Assembly: GCA_035048815.1 (NCBI GenBank) | Contig: JAUCBN010000006.1 | Coordinates: forward strand, 24,009,001-24,073,000 | Direction: 5' to 3' | Origin: Abelmoschus esculentus | Lineage: Eukaryota; Streptophyta; Magnoliopsida; Malvales; Malvaceae | DNA: 64,000 nt | Shown here: piece after piece, positions 35,541 to 46,684 of the stretch | How positions within the stretch are numbered: the first letter of the stretch is position 1 | Layout: every line of letters begins with the position of its first letter | Translations under genes and position numbers: made by a program | The notes under the pieces: generated by a model | Told to the model about the DNA's origin: nothing | The model's input: the letters and a program-made list of their open reading frames with translations, nothing else | Databases searched by the model: none

Positions 35541-35703
35541 TGACTTAGCTTCTCGTTTTATGTACCGAAAAATAATGGCCTCAAAAAAATCGGAAATGTT
35601 ATCTTAATATTATAGTAAAAATTAGTTAATTGTAATTTTATTTGAATGGATCATAAATATTTTTAGATTATGATTCTTATTTTTATTTAATTATTAAATA
35701 TTA

Positions 35704-35993
35704 AAATATTTTAATTTTATCTTTAAATTATAATTTATACATTAAATTAATTTTAAACTTTTTAATATTTTATTTACATTCTCAAACTATGATTTGTTAA
35801 AATTTTCCTTTAAATTTATTATTTTATATTATATCGTATTATTATATAATATAAATCAGTATTTATATGTCAAATAATAATTTTGATAATGATTAGTTTA
35901 TACTGATAATTTACGAATAAATTTAAAATTTTCAAATATTATAAGATTAATATAGAATAAAAATTATAATTTAAAGATAAAATTAAAATATTT
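35704..35993. repeat. AT-rich element with 33-base perfect inverted repeats
   Basis: The stretch 35704-35736 (starting AAATATTTTAATTTTATC) is an exact reverse complement of 35961-35993, separated by about 225 AT-rich bases. Weaker inverted similarity continues outside. This can fold into a long hairpin and resembles an AT-rich MITE, but no target duplication was identified. Confidence 0.65.
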
Positions 35994-36676
35994 AAAAAGT
36001 TATTTAAAATAAAAAACATAAAAAATTAAAACATATAAAAATTTAAAAATAACTTAAATAAAAATTGTAATTTAAAGATATATAATATAATTAACAAATT
36101 GTAATAGATAAGCCTACATTATTTACCCCATCTACCTCGCACCATCGCTTTCACTACCCTCGTCGTTATGTGTAAAAAGATGGACATCATGGACCAACTA
36201 CTCGACATCAACCCCATGTTCCATAGAAAAATGGTATCTATTATTATTCCCACATATGTCGTATAATGGATATTATTATGATAAATTTATTAATAGATTA
36301 ATTTATATAGAGTTATAGATGAAACAATTTTTTTAATTTGATTTTTATATTTATAATATTTAAATTTGAAAAATTGACATTGTTTAAGGGTTTTGAACTA
36401 AAAGATTGATTAAAACACATAAACTAATTAAATTAATTAGAAATCGATCGAAACTGTAATATTAGTAAGATTAATGATTTATAAGTTAAATATTATGATA
36501 TTCGATTTAAATTTTATTTTTTATTTAATTTATAATTATTTTTTATTTGAAATAAGTATTTTATATCTGGAAATGGTGAAAATAACTTATAAAATGCTGG
36601 ATAAAAATGTAAATTACTTTAACTTATTTTTTATAAATATATTTAAAATTCATAAAATATTTTTTATCAGTCAAAC

Positions 36677-37199
36677 TAGGGATGATAATATAATCTGAAT
36701 CCGATCCAATCTGAAAAAAAAATTTGATCTAAGTTTGATTAAAAAAGTTTGAATCCGAATAAAAAAAGTTTGAGTCATAATAAGAGGTGGATCGGATATG
36801 AATATTGACATGATCCGATCCAAATTCAATCTGAATCTATATCCGATATGAATTTGATATATGTATAAACCAGAATAAAAATATTTAATTTTTTTAGATT
36901 TAAAAAGTTTGAGTTGTTACTTTAATTTATTTTATATTGGATTATAATATTTGCTGGAATTTATTTGTGTTGTAAATTAAAAAATATATATTTGATAATT
37001 TTTTTTTATTTAATGACATTTATTTGCATTATTACTTTAAAAAATAATTGATTTTGGATTTTAAATATTTTATCGTATTATATTTAGATTTATGTAAATG
37101 AACTTAGATTCAAATTTATTTTTTTTAAAATTCTAATTTATTAATTAGATTGAATTTAAATTTTATAAAATTCAATCTAACGATCCATTATCATCTCTA
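36677..37199. mobile_element. Non-autonomous hAT element with perfect 8-base target duplication
   Basis: The 523-base element starts TAGGGATGATAAT and ends ATTATCATCTCTA (13-base inverted ends, one mismatch). It is flanked on both sides by AGTCAAAC (36669-36676 and 37200-37207), an exact 8-base direct duplication diagnostic of hAT transposition. Inside are repeated (A)TCCGATCC motifs near both ends. There is no transposase. The exact flanking repeat suggests a fairly young insertion in the AOX-CAMTA spacer. Confidence 0.9.
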
Positions 37200-37558
37200 A
37201 GTCAAACAGAATTATCACCGATAATTTAAAATTTAAAATCCCACACGAATGCACCTAACCTAGTGCATGTACAAGGTCATGTTTTGACTTGCATTATGTA
37301 CGCCGAATAATATAAAATCCAAGAACGTATAGAATATTGGGCTCACAAAAGAATAAAGATTTAAAACATTTAAAGAAAGTACTATATATTTCAAATTTAA
37401 TAATAATAATAAAAATATAAATGATAAGATTAAAAAAAATATACACATTTAATCAATTAATTAAATTATTAATATTTGTTTCATGATACTCTTTTAAATT
37501 ATGTATTTTAAATCTATTAGAAGTATTCGTACTCAGGAACGGAGTTACTAAGGGTTGG

Positions 37559-37743
37559 CAGGGACGGAGCTGTTTATAGGGTGGGAAGTGCTGTTGCCCC
37601 TCCTAAATTTTTTAGTATAATTGTATTTTTAGTTTTTTTTTTAAATATTAATTAAATAAGGATTTTTGCTCCTCCCCATATTTAAACTTAAAGGTTTAAT
37701 AGACTCTTGTCCTTCTCAACATTGAATCCTACCTCCGTCCCTG
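37559..37743. mobile_element. Short hAT-like MITE with CAGGGACGGAG ends
   Basis: A 185-base element with perfect 11-base inverted ends CAGGGACGGAG / CTCCGTCCCTG. Flanking octamers AGGGTTGG (37551-37558) and AGAGTTGG (37744-37751) match at seven of eight positions, consistent with an aging hAT target duplication. Internal pieces are rich in CCCCTCC. No coding sequence. Confidence 0.8.
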
Positions 37744-39204
37744 AGAGTTGGGGAGGGACAATCGCCTCCCACCCCGAAAAATTCTTTTCCATATTTGTTC
37801 TCTTATTTAATTTCTTAATTTTTTTTTATGATTATATTTTATCCCATCAACCCTAAATCTTGGTTACTCTTCATTTCTTGAAACCTTTCGTTTACTTTTT
37901 TACATAAAGTTAAACTGATTATAAGATAGAATATATAAATAATTATTAAAAAATAATTTCCATCCTAATCTTTCAAAGTTATAAAAATTATTTAAAATTT
38001 AAATCAAAAGCTTTTTACTCCACCCCAAACCATCATAGTTTTGTATTCCAGCCTAACCACCACATCACCTGTAAAGCACGAGATGACAATTTCCATGCCT
38101 GATGCCACTGAGACCAATTATTGTCACAGAATCAATGATAAGTTGAGAAGGTTGTCGTTTTAATCATGCTACTTTCGACGTGGGTCATTCACATATGAAA
38201 TAGTTATGAATCAGATTTAAATTAGTATAAAGATATATTATTTTAGATTTTTTTAAATTTTTTATAAATGTTTGAAAATTTACAATATTCACTTAAAATA
38301 AGAATCAATTTAAATATTTATTTATGTGTATTTTATAATTTTAGTGGTAGAATAAAAGTATGATTATTTTTACTTGTTTTTATGCGATTAATAGAAAAAT
38401 TATATTACAAGTTATCTTGTCACATCATTTATGAGTCTAATTAATTAATTAAATATTTTTATTTATTTTATTTTTTATCAAGTGATTTTTTATTAATATT
38501 TATTGTAAATTAAGTTTAAAAATATTTTTATTAAATAAAAAATTAATTAAATAGATGTTTTTGACTAGTTGATTTTCTAAATGATATGATATAAAAGATT
38601 CATGATATAATTTTTTGTTTTAATAAATTTATTTTTTATGTTTTAATTTTATTTAAATATTATTTTTTAGAAAAAGTTATTATTAAAGTCATGTTTGATA
38701 AATAATTTTTTATCTAAATAATTTTAAAGGCTTAAATATTTGATAAATAGAAAATTGTAAAAATAAAATATGGTTTTAAGTTAACAAATTTTCTACATAT
38801 TTTTTTAATAAAATTTATTTTTAGATATTTTCCAAAAAAGAATATTGGATTTTAAGGTATAGCTACACTAAAAAGCGGTAAACCTTTCAAATCCGCCGCC
38901 GAGAATTTGAACGCGCCGCCAGATGTCGCCCACTAACTGGTAAACATCTAACTTGCTACTATTCCTCGACCTGAACTTTCCTGGATCTTTCGGTTTTCAC
39001 ACAGGAGAAAACAGTACACCGAGAAGATCCTTTTCACATTCTCGATTTCAGAATTAAAAGGAAAAGATAAATCAATATCAGTCAAAAAGAAGGAAAAAAA
39101 TATCATATCATCTCATCAGCTTTGGGGTATACTTTGCTCATCTCCTAATTCAACTAATAAATTCAAAAAAAAAAAAATCAAATCGAAAGATCTTGTCGCT
39201 TCCC
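37744..39204 (+). other. AT-rich spacer and CAMTA promoter/leader
   Basis: 37750-38860 is AT-rich with no recognisable gene. From about 38870 the composition rises (CCGCCGCCGAG, GCGCCGCCAG), and the last 200 bases look like the CAMTA promoter and leader, ending in an A-run just before the ATG. Core promoter elements cannot be fixed. Confidence 0.45.
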
Positions 39205-42200
39205 ATGGATCGAGCCTCGTTTAGCTTGGCTCCTCGATTAGGTCAGTTTTCTCAAGTCCTTTTCACCAGCGGTTTTGTAATTTGATGTATATTCTTTGTT
39301 TAGATTCGCGTACACTTTTATTGTGTTTCCCCCCCTCTGAATTTGCGTGTGGTTCTGTTATTGATCACTGCTTTTTATTTGTACATTTATCCTTGGTGAT
39401 TTCTCCTTTATAAAATATAGTTAGGTCTGAGTTGCATAGCTTGATTCTATAGTCGAGGCTGTGTGGGACGAATTGACGAATTTTATAGTATTTAAGAACT
39501 CAATTTATCTGTAAATTTCGTGAATTCGGGTTTGATTTCCCAATGGCGGAATGGGCGGTGATTTTAGCTTTCTTCTGCTTGCGGAGAGGACTGGAAAGTA
39601 TTTGTCCTAGCCATGAAGTTGTTCTGAAGTAGCATCACTTCATATAAACTTTAAAGTCATTGAAGAGATAAGGCTAAATAACTCTATCAAATAGGCTTAG
39701 TGAATGCAATAATGTGCCCGTGGTAATAATTTCTCATACGTATATAGTATATAGTATATACCAATTGGAATTGCAATTTGAGGCTTTGGTAATCTGCTAT
39801 AAAAGCAGACGGTTAACTTTCATGCCTAGATTATGAAAAGCAGAAGGTTTCTGTGTCGTGGACATTGGACAATTTGCAATTTTATCTCCCTTTAAGGAGA
39901 ATTCTGGAAACAGGAAATCGAAATAATGATTTGTCTACTTACTACATGGAATTGGTGCATAGTTCTAGTTTTATAATTCTTTTCTATGGAGAGAAATATG
40001 GTCAAGGTTCTACTGAATGATAGCATGAATGAAGCTTTTTGCTAAAGTAGCCACCCCCTTCTGGCCTCTGAACTAATGAAATGATTTTGCTTTTTATTTC
40101 TGCTAGGTTCAAGGTTTTATTACTTAATTCTCTTATGTTTGCATTCTTTTAATTATTTTATGTTTCCTGATTGCAGATATTGAACAGATATTACTGGAAG
40201 CCCAGCATAGATGGTTGCGACCTGCTGAAATCTGTGAAATTCTTCGTAACTATCAGAAGTTTCTTCTTTCATCAGAGCCTCCAACCAGACCCCCAAGTAA
40301 GAATGTTAAAAAACCGTTTTAGAGCTGGATAAAATTTATGAAGATATTTATTTATTGCAGATAGACATAGTTATATTATGATTGCCATGCAATTGATAAA
40401 AGCTTCAGGAATAACTGTTTTGGAAGTAGATTAATCTTGTTCTGTAATTATGCTTTACTTTCCTGAAAACTTTGATTAATTCAATCATTAAGCTGAACAA
40501 AAAATGCTTTAAGTATAACATGCAAATTGATCTTATGATTGTGAAAGATTATTTGATTTAAATTGTGGTTGATTAGAAAACCAAGTAGATTGACATGAAT
40601 TTTAAATCTGCCAGGTGGTTCACTTTTTCTTTTTGATCGGAAGGTTTTACGATACTTTAGGAAGGATGGGCATAATTGGAGGAAGAAAAAAGATGGAAAA
40701 ACCGTGAAGGAAGCTCACGAGAAGCTGAAGGTACGAATGCATCTATAGAGACTCAAATTCTCTTGTTCGTATTATAATTTTACTGATTCAGAAGTCTTTA
40801 TTCAGTGTCTCATACTCATGGATTGGAAAGTTTTCGTAAGAGTAACTTATTTAAAGCAATTTCTAGGTTGGAAGCATTGATGCGTTGCACTGCTACTATG
40901 CCCATGGAGAAGAGAATGAAAGCTTTCAAAGGCGTAGCTATTGGATGCTTGAGCAGTATGGATTGATTTTTATATATCCTTTTTGCTTTTGCAGTTAGTT
41001 TTAGGCTTCCCAGGATGTTTTACATCCTTAAGCTGTATTACACTTTGCTCTATTTTTTATATTCCGGTTGATTATTTCTATATTCTACTCCAAACTGTTT
41101 GCTAATGCTGGAATGCTAAGGTACTTTAATGCATCCCAGCTATGATGGCATGAAGTAGTATCCCCAGATAACAGTGTTAAAAATTTATTTATGGTTTCGC
41201 CACGTGGACCATGTAAATACATGTTAGCTTCTTAATAAGACTCTACTAGTTGGTAATGGTAGGAATTTGTGCAGTGGCATGATCCATTTTCTTTAGAGTT
41301 TTACTACAATGAGTACATCATCTTCTCTTGCATAGACTTGTAAAGGAATTTGAGCATTTTTTGGATTGAATTTTATATCCACTACTTTATTTGTAAATAA
41401 TTTTATATCCGGCTCTTGGATTTTATAGGGAATCTTTTTTTTTGTGTGTGTGTGAAATATTTATGAATTATATACTCAATTTCATGTCTATAACCTTTGT
41501 TAATTTTGTTTTGAATGATTTTGTTAATATTGTAGGGATTTGATGCATATAGTTTTTGTGCACTATTTGGAAGTCAAGGTACTGCTCCCTTCTATTAAAA
41601 TCCCTAAGTTTTTCCCTTTAATTTTTAGAAGGCTAGATGATTGATTGTTTGCGAGATTTATTGTACCATACAATCTCTATATTGACCATTCTTTACCAAC
41701 AACTTTAGATAAGAAATGATCGAGAAAATTGTCTGGTACATCCTTAATCAGCACATATTGGGACTCAGTTTGACAGTTGACTAGTTACTTTGTGCCCTTA
41801 AATTCATGTCCGGATCTTCATTAATAAGAATTACTGCTGGACTGATTTAAAGGGAGATGGGGGTGGGGATATTTGTAAGTATAGTGGAGCTGGGGTTGAA
41901 CTTGGTAGCTATGTGTTGTTTCTTGTTTTTTTGTTCTCTAGACTAAAATTTAAACTTACTATTGTCTTCATAAGTATCGACATTAATTGATTGAATATTC
42001 AGAAATGAATGATTTTAATTTTAATTTTAAAACTATTTGTTTCTGCATAAGTTATTAATTCTTAGCAGTTTGACTTCATCTAGGACTCTGTTTAGGGTTT
42101 CTGAATAGTCAATTATTTCATATGTTAAAGTTTCTCCTACTTCAGTTCAGAGTTCAGACCCCTAACGTCTTCTTTACCTTCAGGGTAGGACAATTGGAGG

Positions 42201-45200
42201 CATAAGAGAGACTGGTGATGTATCAAATTCTGAAACAAGCAGTCCTTCAACTTCTAGCTATTCCGTTAGTCATACAAAAGCCCCTTCTGGAAATGCAGAT
42301 TTAGCAAGCCCTACCAGCACATTAACATCTTTATGTGAAGATGCTGATTCTGGTATTTTTTTCTTTCAAATGCTTTGTTGATTTTGCATTTGAATTTGTT
42401 GGGAACTTGAAACTCTTGCAATATGATCATGAAGGTTGGCCATCAATTCCTGGAGATAGACCTGGGGATATTGATTCTGGCACTTGCTTGACTGAATCTC
42501 AAAGGGATCTTTATTTGCCACCTTGGCAACAAAGCTTGGAGCAATACGTACCTGCATATGCAGCTGCCTCTTCTAATGTTCCAATGATTTCCAGTCCATC
42601 TGATACTATGAGCATCAGCTTGCAACAAGAAAACGTGATGGAAGGCAAGTTATTAGCTGTTGAGAGTGTGAGCAAGGAGTTTGGAAATCCACTGGAGTTG
42701 CCCAAATGGCATACGGATCTGTCGTCAAATTTTGAATTGCCATATGATACTAGGTCACTTGAGCAAAAGACTCATGATTTTCATTTACTGAGTGCTTTTG
42801 AGGAATTTCCCAGTCATGGTGTTCTAAATGAGCTGCCTGTGCACAAAACCCTTCAAATGCAGCTTGCCAATGCTGGTTCTAATTCCATCACAAAAACATG
42901 TCCCGAGAATGATATATATGTGGATGGAAATGACAACTATGCTTTCTATCTGAAAAAATCATTACTTGATGGAGAAGAAAGCTTAAAGAAAGTTGACAGT
43001 TTTTCACGATGGATTACTAAAGAACTTGGAGAAGTAGATGATCTGCAGATGCATTCGTCATCTGGTTTTGCCTGGAGCACTGTTGAGTGTGGAAATGTAT
43101 CTGATGATGGCTCTTTGAGTCCTTCTCTATCCCAAGATCAACTTTTCAGCATAGTTGATTTTTCACCTAAGTGGGCTTACATAGACCTTGAAACTGAGGT
43201 ATTAAAGTTTTTCTGCATATGAACTTAAGTTTCTGAGCAACTGGAAAGTTGAAGATTTAATCAATAGTTGCTTATTCACTTTAGCCTTTTCTATCTCCGG
43301 TTTTCTCACTGGAAAATAGATAACTGTTATGTTTTATTGTACATTTCTCGTTTTTATCTTATTAATGCCTTATATGTTGCTGCACATTGTCCTCCATGCT
43401 GTAAGTATTTTCAAGGTCATGCAACTGCCACCCCCACCCCCTAGATGTCTGTTCAGTTTTCGATTTCTTTTAACAGATGCCAGCTTTGGAAAAAGTGGGA
43501 TTCTCCCCTTCTCATTTTCTGTATCATGAAACAGGTGTTGATTATTGGAACATTTTTGAAGAGTCAAGAGGAAGTATCAAAATATAACTGGTCATGTATG
43601 TTTGGTGAAGTGGAGGTTCCGGCTGAGGTTATTGCTGATGGCATTCTTTCTTCTCATGTTCCACCTCACAATGTTGGACAAGTCCCATTTTATGTCACAT
43701 GTTCCAACAGGGTAGCTTGCAGTGAAATCCGTGAGTTTGACTTCCGAGCTGGGTTCACTAAAAACATAAATGTTTTTGATATCTATGGTGTTGCTTCAAG
43801 AGAAACTCTTTTGAGGTTTGAGATGCTACTTTCTCTGAAATCTTTTGGTCCTCCTAATCATCATTTTGATGGTGTTATGGAGAAACGAGAATTGATTACT
43901 AAACTCATATCAATGAAAGAGGAAGAGGAATGCCACCAGATTGTAGACCCCTCATCCAACCAGGATTTGTCTGAATATAAAGAAAATGAGTGCTTTCTTC
44001 AGAAATTGATGAAAGAGAAGTTGTATTCATGGCTTCTTCACAAAATAATCGAAGATGGTAAAGGGCCGAATGTATTAGACGAGAAGGGGCAAGGTGTGCT
44101 ACACTTAGCAGCTGCACTTGGTTATGACTGGGCAATAAACCCTACTGTTACTGCTGGAGTGAGCATAAATTTCCGTGATGCAAATGGATGGACTGCACTT
44201 CACTGGGCTGCCTTTTGTGGCAGGCAAGAACCCCCAACTTACTCTTGTTTGTGTTATGTGCTGGTTTAGAGCCTTCAATTTATTTTCCGAAAAAAATCTG
44301 ATTGAATTGGCACTAATCTGATTATGTACCCTTTGGTTATGAAATTGTTTGATAATATCAGGTTTTGTTGCATTAGTTTATTGGCTTATGATCAAATTAA
44401 ATGATGTGTTGTTTTTTTGTTTTTGCAAAACTCAGAGAGCAAACAGTTGCAGTACTAGTCTCCCTGGGAGCAACTCCTGGAGCTCCTACGGACCCGTCTC
44501 CAGAATTTCCTTTGGGTAGAACTCCTGCTGACTTGGCTTCTGATAATGGATTCAAAGGAATCTCGGGTTTCCTTGCAGAATCTTCCTTGACCAGTTACCT
44601 CTCTTCTCTCGCAATGAATGATCAAAAGGAAGCTGTACAAACAGTTTCAGATCGAATATCAACTTCTCTGAATGATAGTAATGTGCAAGACATGTCATTG
44701 AGGGCCTCAATCACTGCTGTATGTAATGCCACACAAGCTGCTGATCGTATATATCAAGTGTTCAGGATGCAATCCTTCCAGAGGAAACAGTTGTGCGAGT
44801 TTGGTGATGGTGTGTCTGATGAACATGCTGTTTCACTTCTAACTACTAAGGCACGCAGGCCATTGCAAAGTGATGGGGTAGTTCATGCTGCTGCAACACA
44901 AATCCAGAAAAAGTTCCGTGGGTGGAAGAAAAGAAAAGAATTCTTGTTGATCCGACAAAGAATTGTCAAAATTCAGGTTCATTGTTGCTTTTATCTTTGT
45001 TGCATCTCACTTTATATTTCCCTTTTTCTTCTCTCATTATTATTTGTTCTATGAAAAAAATATTAAGTGATGACATTTTGATATTGTGACATTTTCATGG
45101 ACAAATTTTACCCGTGTCTTCTTTTTTACACAGAACATATTGGGATTTTGTCTTTTCATATTTAGGGGGTTCGACCGTTTGATTTTTTTGGCTCCTGTGC

Positions 45201-46049
45201 CCGAACCTTCCTCATTTGTTTATAACATTTTCTTATAAAAAACTGGGAAGAAATTAATTATTTTTTAAATCATATACTTAAATTTAACACCTAAGTTTCA
45301 GGATCAGTTGATCTATTATTTACCTCGTGGAAATTTGATTTATTGATGTATAATTTTATGGCTTGAAGGCCCATGTTAGAGGACACCAGGTGCGAAAACA
45401 GTATAGGACGATCATCTGGTCGGTGGGAATTCTGGAGAAAGTTATATTACGGTGGAGGCGTAAAGGGTGTGGTTTGCGAGGATTTCGACGGAATGCAATT
45501 ATCAAGGAACCTGCTCCACAGTGCATGCCCCAAGAAGAGGATGATTATGATTTTCTAAAGGAGGGAAGAAAACAAACTGAAGAAAGGCTGCAGAAGGCAC
45601 TTACTAGGGTGAAGTCCATGGCTCAGAATCCTGAAGGACGAGGACAATATCGTAGGCTGCAGACCTTGGTTCAGGAGATTCAAGAAAACAAGGTATATGT
45701 TTCATTTGACATGAATTTATATTTTAGTAAAGTAGGCAATTCAGCAAGCTTGCATGACCTTAGATAGCCATAACTAGCCAATCTGAAGATCTTTCTTTGC
45801 ACCTTGAACTTGCCTTGTTTCTGTCATTTGCTGTTTTAGTCCACTGTTTTGCTTCAACCAGTGGACTCTGGACAACCTTCGGTTTGATTATTCCGAGACC
45901 TCCATGTTTTGATTGTGAAAATGTTTTTCTTCTAGGCTTGCAAAATGGTTCTGAGCAGTACAGAAGAAGTGACTGATGGTGATGAAGACTTTCTTGACGT
46001 TGAATCTCTTTTGAATGACGACACTTTCATGTCTTTTGCATTTGAATAA
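39205..46049 (+). CDS. Calmodulin-binding transcription activator (CAMTA1/2 type)
   Basis: Eleven exons (39205-39241, 40177-40296, 40615-40730, 40867-40955, 41536-41578, 42184-42352, 42435-43198, 43535-44223, 44436-44976, 45369-45692, 45936-46049) give 1,001 residues. The CG-1 DNA-binding domain occupies about 13-131 (FDRKVLRYFRKDGHNWRKKK, HCYYAHGEENESF). A TIG/IPT domain starts near 445 (VLIIGTFLKS). Ankyrin repeats sit around 635-690 (LHLAAALGYDW, GWTALHWAAF). IQ motifs lie near 830-870 (TQIQKKFRGWKKRKEF, AHVRGHQVRKQYR), then the calmodulin-binding helix near 875 (WSVGILEKVILRWRRKG). The short acidic tail ends DDDTFMSFAFE. CAMTAs bind CGCG boxes and relay calcium signals in cold and immune responses. 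Oddities: intron 8 uses a GC donor, and the CG-1/TIG linker is short. Confidence 0.95.
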
Positions 46050-46684
46050 CCTACCGGGACACCCAACCTTGTACATAGACCGGCAACTCTATTGCAGCAT
46101 CTTGGAAGGTGTCTAACTTCATTCTGTCCTTAAATATAACGTCCAACTCCTTTAGGTACTGATGTATGACTCAAGACTCCGCTTGTTTTAGGTAATATAA
46201 AAGAACACACCATATTTTCAGACTACCCTGTAAAATCTGTTCAGACAATGGGTGATGTCGTCCAGATATGATTTGATACACTCAACCTAACTCGATAAAG
46301 AGGAAGCTTAGAAAATTCTTGTTAGATTTATCTGTGGTATCGGTATTGGTGCCTTCATTCTCTTGCTACTTTTGAATTTTTAGTAGGAGAAGGATAATTT
46401 AATGGATTTATGTAGGAAGAGGGAAAATAGAATGAAGGAATGAAAGAATATACATGAGATTTGAGAATGTTAAGACCCTGTGATAGGAAAGTTAGATTAT
46501 GGATTAAGCATACATTGTGCTCGTGAATAGTTTGATTTTTGTTTTTTTACGTTAATTTATCAAACTAAGTAAACGAACATGAACAAGGTTGGAGCAGCGA
46601 TCTAGATTGGATCAGGCAGCTCATGTCTTTCTGGAGCAAGCGATCTTTGGAGTTGCAGGTACAGATACAAATGCTTTCAGCCCT
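46050..46684. other. Convergent 3' regions of CAMTA and TOM1-like genes
   Basis: Only 635 bases separate the two stop codons, so the 3' untranslated regions of the converging genes fill this space and may overlap. No other feature was recognised. Confidence 0.5.
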
